A stretch of 64,000 nucleotides of DNA, from positions 124,001 to 188,000 of the forward strand of contig JASKOT010000002.1 in assembly GCA_032158125.1 (NCBI GenBank), read 5' to 3'. Source of the DNA: Papiliotrema nemorosa. Its lineage: Eukaryota > Basidiomycota > Tremellomycetes > Tremellales > Rhynchogastremaceae. The notes beneath the pieces are model-generated. The model saw only the letters and a program-made list of their open reading frames with translations. It ran no database searches and was not told the origin of the DNA. Below are positions 58,901-64,000 of the stretch, one piece after another. A program made the position numbers and the translations under genes. Each line of letters begins with the position of its first letter. Position 1 is the stretch's first letter.

Positions 58901-61586
58901 GTGAGAGGGACCAGTCGGCATTGAGACCTTGAGTTAGTGATAGTCTCAAGTCGAACTCACATCGAGAAAGCCATCAATAACATAGTATATCCCGGGTGAT
59001 TTCTCGCCCTCCTTCACCAGAGTGCTACGTTGCTTGAAAAACAGGATCTCGACGTTCCCCTCTAGATCTCGGAGTACAGATCGGTTCACGTCTCCCCCAG
59101 CAAGCATACTATCATGTACGCTTGCCGATATGCTCGACATATCATCATCGGCGTGCTGCGCGTGCATGACAGCTTCACGCAGCATGCCTCCAATGAGATT
59201 CTCATTATGGCTCGAAGCGTTCATCATATCCAATACATTGCCGAACGGCGACTTGGAGGTCCTGGAATTGGGAGGGAACATTGGTGAATTCGGTGTGGAG
59301 ATGGCAGAAACGGAAGGCGCAAGGGACGATCTGCCTAGCGGGTCCAAGTTGTTCTCGGTAGGTTGAGCCAAGCCGATCGATTTGGCGATAGAGATCAAAA
59401 TGGCATCCCGAAGTTCGAAAGAGTCGTCGGTCCCGCTCTGATCACCATAAGAGTGCCCGTGGTCCCCGAGGTCGATAGCAGTCGTATTCCCCACTTGTCC
59501 TCTCCAAGTGTCCATACGAGGTAGTCCCGGAGTCACCGCAGACGGCCTGTAGTACGCTCCGCCATTCTCTTCCGCACCTGAAAGGCTACTCATCGCGAGA
59601 TCACCTGCAGCAACTTGTTTGCGCATTGCTGAAGTCCGTCTGACAAATTTGGAGGAATGTCGTGTAGCAGTATCGGGACTGAAAGTAGCGGCGACAGCAG
59701 ACGGAACGGCCAAAGTCGGCTCTCGATCCCTCATCTCTTTGAGATCAAGCTTTGGCAAGACGTCGCTGTTTCCCTTGACATCCTTTACGGGCTCCATAGG
59801 TGACATGGCCATTCGTGGAGTGATGGACGGCAAAGATGGCGCCTTGACAGTAGGACTGACGGGAACATAGTTGAAGTAGTCTTTGCTGCTGACCCGAGGC
59901 ATAGGTGATCCACCTGTCGCCGCCGAGGGCGCGTGCCCATTCTGATGTTGAGGCTGAAACCTCGCTCGGAGAGCGTTCATGCCTCCTCCTGTGTAGAATT
60001 CTGGCGGCAAAGGGTGAGAGACGAGCTTGTTGAGCGATGATTCGGATTTGAGGATCTCACGGGTGAGGCCGAGATATTTGTGCGCTATCTGTTAGCCTTT
60101 CTCTGGATTTGCCAAATGGATACTGACCAGTCATGAAAGTCACACGACTGAAACGCTCCAAAACCACCTGGACAACTGTACCACTGGCCTTGGGGAACTT
60201 TCTCGTGAGCTTTCTGAATGCCTCGGCAGGGATGACAGCGAGCGTCGTATCTGTCGTTGCTCTAGCTATCGTCCCCTTGAACGCCATCGAACCATTGTTT
60301 GTAAAGCCCCTCTCACGGCGACGGGATCGACCTTGACTTGTGGGGCGTGATATTTCTGGGCGCAACGTCGAGCTTCGGAGGAACGGTCTCGGTGAAGTGT
60401 ATAGCGACTCTGGTCTTGATGAAGCGTCTTCTGGGCGCGCTGGGTCAAGATTGGGTGACGCCAATGCTGTCGCCGGGAGCGAAGCGGAGGTAGCGTGAGA
60501 TGCGCCTCCTTCTGTCACAGACGGTGATTCCGCTACAGCGGTTCCTTCACTCTCGCCTACTGAGCTCGATCTCCTCCTGGTGCGTGAACCCGATACGGGA
60601 TCCGGGCTAGCGACTCGCCGGCCTAGCATGTCTTCTGCCAACTGGCTCACATCTGAATTTGCGCGAGATTTATTCCTCATCTGGGAACGATGACCAGGAT
60701 CACTCGTGACAGTCGTATCACCCTCCAAGTCCTCCTCATCTTCCTCATCCTCGAAATCAGGTTCAGGTGGAGGTGTCCAAGAGAGCTTGATATCCTCCGT
60801 GAAAAGCGTCAAGATGGAGAAGAGCGAAGACAGTGTTCCACCTGTTGATACTTCATTCAGGAGGTGGTACCCATTGAATGAGAATCGTGAAGAAGGGTCA
60901 GGCGACGATGGTGCGGACTGATCCCCATCACCAGACGGGGCAAACTGTTGTCAATATTGACAATTCCGGTATGTGCCTGGTAATGCTTACCACCTGAACT
61001 TTGCCATCGACCACACACCAGAAATCTCCTCCCCCAATCTCCAACGTCTCCCCAGCGGCTAGTCTTCGAGTCTGGAGATGCCGGCTCAATTCATGGAAGA
61101 CTGGTTTCTCAAGGTAACCAAAAATCCTGATAGCCGACAAGAAATCGTCCAGATAATTATGGAATGTCGACGATCTACTCCTATTCTCGGTCAAAGCTCT
61201 ATCTGTGAGAGGTAGTAGCTCTGTATCGAGCCTCTGAGGTGAAGGAGGCAGAAGAGCGGGTTCCTTGAGCTGGGTGTAGCGGGCAAGGTAGCGATATCGA
61301 ATAAGGAACGTGAGAGCCACCGATGACGCGAGGAAGAGTCCTAGAAGATGTGGGAAGCCGAGGGAGATGGTAAAGGAGTACTGGAGTATCCGAACGACGA
61401 AGCTGTGGGTTAGCAGAGGCTAAGTCAAGGACGAGACGTGGTATGGTACCTAGGAAGGGTGATGGTGACCCAAGTGATCAACGCGCGAACTTTGTCGAGC
61501 AGGTAGAAAAGCGCCTGGATCACAGCTACAGCGAGATCCACCAGAGGCTTGCCATGAATCACCGAGGAAGTGGTAGTCGAGTCCAT
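55990..61586 (-). CDS. NTE1: Lysophospholipase NTE1 (patatin-like, cNMP-binding)
   Basis: A large multi-exon gene of roughly 1500 residues from ATG 61586. The N-terminal membrane segment (LVDLAVAVIQALFYLLDKV, then LLGLFLASSVALTFLIRY) anchors the protein in the ER. Three cyclic-nucleotide-binding-like domains follow, with long Ser/Pro-rich loops (FHELSRHLQTRRLAAGETLE, KEGEKSPGIYYVIDGFLDV and GGQVLYEKGDKSTDFYIVIN). The C-terminal patatin domain carries GLVLGGGGARGISHIGF, the nucleophile GCSIGSFVGG and the Asp of VDGGYMDNTPIG. NTE1 deacylates phosphatidylcholine at the ER. One intron near 58091 seems to be only about 26 nt. The stop is at 55990. Confidence 0.93.
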
Positions 61587-61847
61587 CTCGGCGTGTCTGA
61601 GCGCGCCAGAACCCGACGCAGGGTGTGATGTAAAAGGTAGATGAAGAAGAACGAACGGCCAGCAGGCTGCTCTTCCGGTTATCAGTTCGTTTCGTTTCGG
61701 ATGACGCATTTGGCGTACAACCTTCTATGCCGGGAAGTCGTTGCCATACAAGTTCGCAGATGAACGATACATACAGGGTTCTCATTCACATACACAATGT
61801 TCCAGAGATGCTACAGCGATATATAGAGACTTTGAAGCAGAGCCAGA

Positions 61848-63308
61848 TCAACCTAGCTGCCAAAAACGTACAGTTTCCCTGCCGACCGTGACCAACCGCT
61901 GTTCGCTTTCAAGCCAGTAGAACCCACATGAATGCCCATTTGCTTCCCCAGCATCTCCATGGAAGATCCTCCATTTGGTATTCGACTCCAGGTCAAACAC
62001 TTCCACCGCTTTATCCAGCTGACATGTCGATACCACCTTTCTCCCTCCAGCTGACCGAGGTAGAAACATCACCCTGTCTACTTCATTCATGTGTCCCGCA
62101 AAGCTGCGATGCCTCTCGTCCGGAAAGGCTTCCGGATCCACATCGTCCCCCATAATTCTCTCATGGATCATCTCCGGCGGTTTTGCAAAGTCCCCATCAA
62201 CGATCTTGAAGATTATCAACCTCGCGTGGCCTTGACCTCCTACAGCGATCCATCGTCCATCATCTGACCAATCTACCGCCCGACACCATTGCCCGTACTC
62301 CCATTCCCACTTGAGATCCCCCGAGGACACATCCCACACCCTGACCATCCCCTCTCCATCCGTACCTAAGAAGAGACTCGAGTCCGGACTGAATACACCT
62401 GCCCAGTTTTGTTTCCCGGTCTTCCAGGCGTGTCTGGTTTCCCCTGTCGCGGTATCCCATAGGCGGAAATGTCCATCCCAACATATCGAGACGATGAGTC
62501 GTCCATCCGGACTATATTTCACGCCCATGATGGAGTCCCGATTGCCAGACAACGTGGTATCTTCCCCGTCGTCCGGATTCAAGTTGCGTACGACTATATC
62601 CCACTGGTCATCGCCGTTGGAATGCGGTCTCTCTCCGGGGAGGTAGATCAACTTTGTTCCGTCCTCATTGGATACTGGCGAGTGGAAAGAGTCGGGCAGT
62701 CGACCCTCAATACGTTGACTCGGATCGATGAGTGTCGCAGTCTGGTACCTCGACAAGAGCTTATCGACTTTCGCCTGTACCTCTTCCCGTTGGGTGGTGC
62801 CTAACCGAAGTGCAAAACCCCGTTTGTCCAGCTGTCCACTTATCCAATCGACCGTCTCTCCCGACAACTGCCTGATCTCTTCCTCCGTCGCGATCCCATC
62901 CTTCTCTCCCAGATTATCCAAATCCCAGATGATTATCTCGCTCCGAACTCCATCGAGACTTCTCCTGCCATCTTGCATACCTTCCGACCCCGAAACGAGC
63001 AGGTTCGATCGAGTCGGACAAAAATGTAGACCCGCTATGTCGGACGTATGCCCCTTGATCTTGTTCATCAGTGTACCATCTTGCAGATCGTATAACTTTA
63101 TTTGCGCTCCAGAGGATATGGCGAGCAATGTCCCGTCCGGATTGATGCTGTGAGAATAACCGTATCCCTTGCTTGCCGTCTCGATACTGATAGACCGGCT
63201 CGCATGTTTCGGATGAAGCTCTACAGTCTTGATATGCCCATCTGAAGATGTATAGTCCTTCTTGACGCTGTACCTCCACGCCGCAGCAATCTCTCTACCC
63301 GAGATCAT
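61848..63308 (-). CDS. Intronless WD40-repeat protein
   Basis: A single frame of 486 residues from ATG 63308 (an upstream in-frame TTG is not needed). Successive WD repeats are seen: TLLAISSGAQIKLYDLQDG, HFCPTRSNLLVSGSEGM, SEIIIWDLDN, IMGVKYSPDGRLIVSICWDG followed by HFRLWDTATGE, GVFSPDSSLFLGTDGEGMVR, and AVDWSDDGRWIAVGGQG. An insertion (EEIRQLSGETVDWISGQLD) sits between repeats two and three. It is probably a seven-bladed propeller. Many fungi have such cytosolic WD proteins of unknown role, and no more specific assignment is made. Confidence 0.85.
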   Translation of the reverse strand: MISGREIAAAWRYSVKKDYTSSDGHIKTVELHPKHASRSISIETASKGYGYSHSINPDGTLLAISSGAQIKLYDLQDGTLMNKIKGHTSDIAGLHFCPTRSNLLVSGSEGMQDGRRSLDGVRSEIIIWDLDNLGEKDGIATEEEIRQLSGETVDWISGQLDKRGFALRLGTTQREEVQAKVDKLLSRYQTATLIDPSQRIEGRLPDSFHSPVSNEDGTKLIYLPGERPHSNGDDQWDIVVRNLNPDDGEDTTLSGNRDSIMGVKYSPDGRLIVSICWDGHFRLWDTATGETRHAWKTGKQNWAGVFSPDSSLFLGTDGEGMVRVWDVSSGDLKWEWEYGQWCRAVDWSDDGRWIAVGGQGHARLIIFKIVDGDFAKPPEMIHERIMGDDVDPEAFPDERHRSFAGHMNEVDRVMFLPRSAGGRKVVSTCQLDKAVEVFDLESNTKWRIFHGDAGEANGHSCGFYWLESEQRLVTVGRETVRFWQLG

Positions 63309-63623
63309 CTTCAAGAGATCAAGTAGAAGTCAAACAATCCAGTCAGTCCAGTCAATCTTTGCCGCCCGGTCTCATTGAGCGGCCCAACTCTCATCGCCAC
63401 GCTGAGATTAGGTTGACTGCATCATCGAGTGCATTCGGGCCAAGTGTATCTGGCGATATGTATGTACGTAAAGAGTATAAACAGCATCCACACTGCTCCT
63501 CCTCTGCATTGATTATACACCTCCTTCATCCTTTATGATATCTACACCGCTTCTCTCCGCTTCCAACCTGAATTGTCCATCTCAACATGCACGCAGACAA
63601 CGCTCAACGTTGTCATTTCTCGC
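63309..63623. other. Intergenic gap at the right edge
   Basis: This is the 5' flank of the WD40 gene and the 3' flank of the partial gene at the edge. No element was seen. Confidence 0.4.
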
Positions 63624-64000
63624 TCATCTCGATCGTCGTCGGAGGTTGAGTCGGTCCAACATTTCTTTACCTCGTCGTTCACGTTCAGAACCCTCTTCGT
63701 CGCCACTTTCTCCCTCGAAGAGCACAACATCGCCCTCGTCCTCATCCGAGTCGAGCTCGACTCCATCTCGGATAGACCTCGATGGGGCAGGAGTGCAGGT
63801 GATCATGGGTACACTGAGCGTGGGAGAGGCAGTACCGTTGGATCGGATCGACTCGGTAGGTGAAGAGGGGGAAGAGTAAAGCATCCTCGATGAATGTCGG
63901 TTAGGCGGAGTGTTGAGGACGATAGCTCGAGAAGGGGATGAAGGCGGGACTGTCGCCAAGGTTTTGCTCTTCGGAGGAGTGACAGTGACCGTGGGTGTCT
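63624..64000 (-). CDS. C-terminal end of an unknown Ser/Pro-rich protein (partial)
   Basis: The frame stays open from the window edge to the stop at 63624 and reads TPPKSKTLATVPPSSPSRA, VLNTPPNRHSSRMLYSSPSS, and later an acidic run with a final basic helix (SERERRGKEMLDRLNLRRRS). Repeated Ser-Pro and Thr-Pro sites suggest a target of proline-directed kinases. The 5' part is outside the window, so neither family nor exon structure can be settled. Confidence 0.5.
   Translation of the reverse strand, partial: TPTVTVTPPKSKTLATVPPSSPSRAIVLNTPPNRHSSRMLYSSPSSPTESIRSNGTASPTLSVPMITCTPAPSRSIRDGVELDSDEDEGDVVLFEGESGDEEGSERERRGKEMLDRLNLRRRSR

Noticed and set aside
1..64000. Transposons, CRISPR arrays, tandem gene clusters or a biosynthetic cluster
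   Set aside because: No transposase, reverse transcriptase, long terminal repeat, direct-repeat array or set of pathway enzymes was seen.

Overview
The window is nuclear DNA from a basidiomycete fungus, most likely a tremellomycete (Cryptococcus/Kwoniella-like). The grounds are very short introns (mostly 35-60 nt) with GTGAGT/GTAAGT donors and CTGAC/CTGAT branch points close to the acceptor, dense genes on both strands, and ordinary fungal housekeeping genes. There are no bacterial operons, CRISPR arrays or recognisable transposons. All coding models below were spliced by eye; exon phases were checked where exon coordinates are given. The assignment to Tremellomycetes is inference from intron style and protein character.

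Left part (1-17 kb): a Cys-rich metallothionein-like gene cut by the window edge; an NHX1-type Na+/H+ exchanger; an ING-family PHD protein divergent from a DUF423 membrane protein; an unrecognised multi-exon gene; the 51-kDa subunit of mitochondrial complex I (NDUFV1); two related small unknown genes (9442-9973 and 15763-16373) that flank an intronless single-pass membrane protein and a secreted DCR2-like metallophosphatase; and a GSKIP-domain protein.

Middle part (17-41 kb): a Mit1/CHD-like chromatin remodeler that has PHD fingers, a chromodomain and the first ATPase lobe but stops before the second helicase lobe, converging on a large RIF1 gene; ribosomal protein eS21; a bestrophin-type anion channel; a leucine-rich-repeat protein; a small unknown gene; a UBE2S-like E2 with an LKRL C-terminus; a DUF1349 protein whose conserved motif is restored only by a 2-nt micro-exon; and the retromer sorting nexin VPS5.

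Right part (41-64 kb): an intron-containing tRNA-Ser(GCT); a PP2C phosphatase; a DDT/WHIM-like chromatin protein; mitochondrial acyl carrier protein; mitochondrial bL17; a helical-repeat (PPR-like) protein; an RNase III plus dsRBD protein with one altered catalytic position; the Pol I factor RRN3; the phospholipase NTE1; an intronless WD40 protein; and the C-terminal end of a gene cut by the right edge.

Functionally the genes are a mixture rather than a cluster. Mitochondrial genes (NDUFV1, acyl carrier protein, bL17m, possibly PP2C and the PPR-like protein) and chromatin genes (ING, Mit1-like, RIF1, DDT) recur. The most notable observations are the 2-nt micro-exon, the half-helicase remodeler, and the pair of unknown paralogues with shifted introns.
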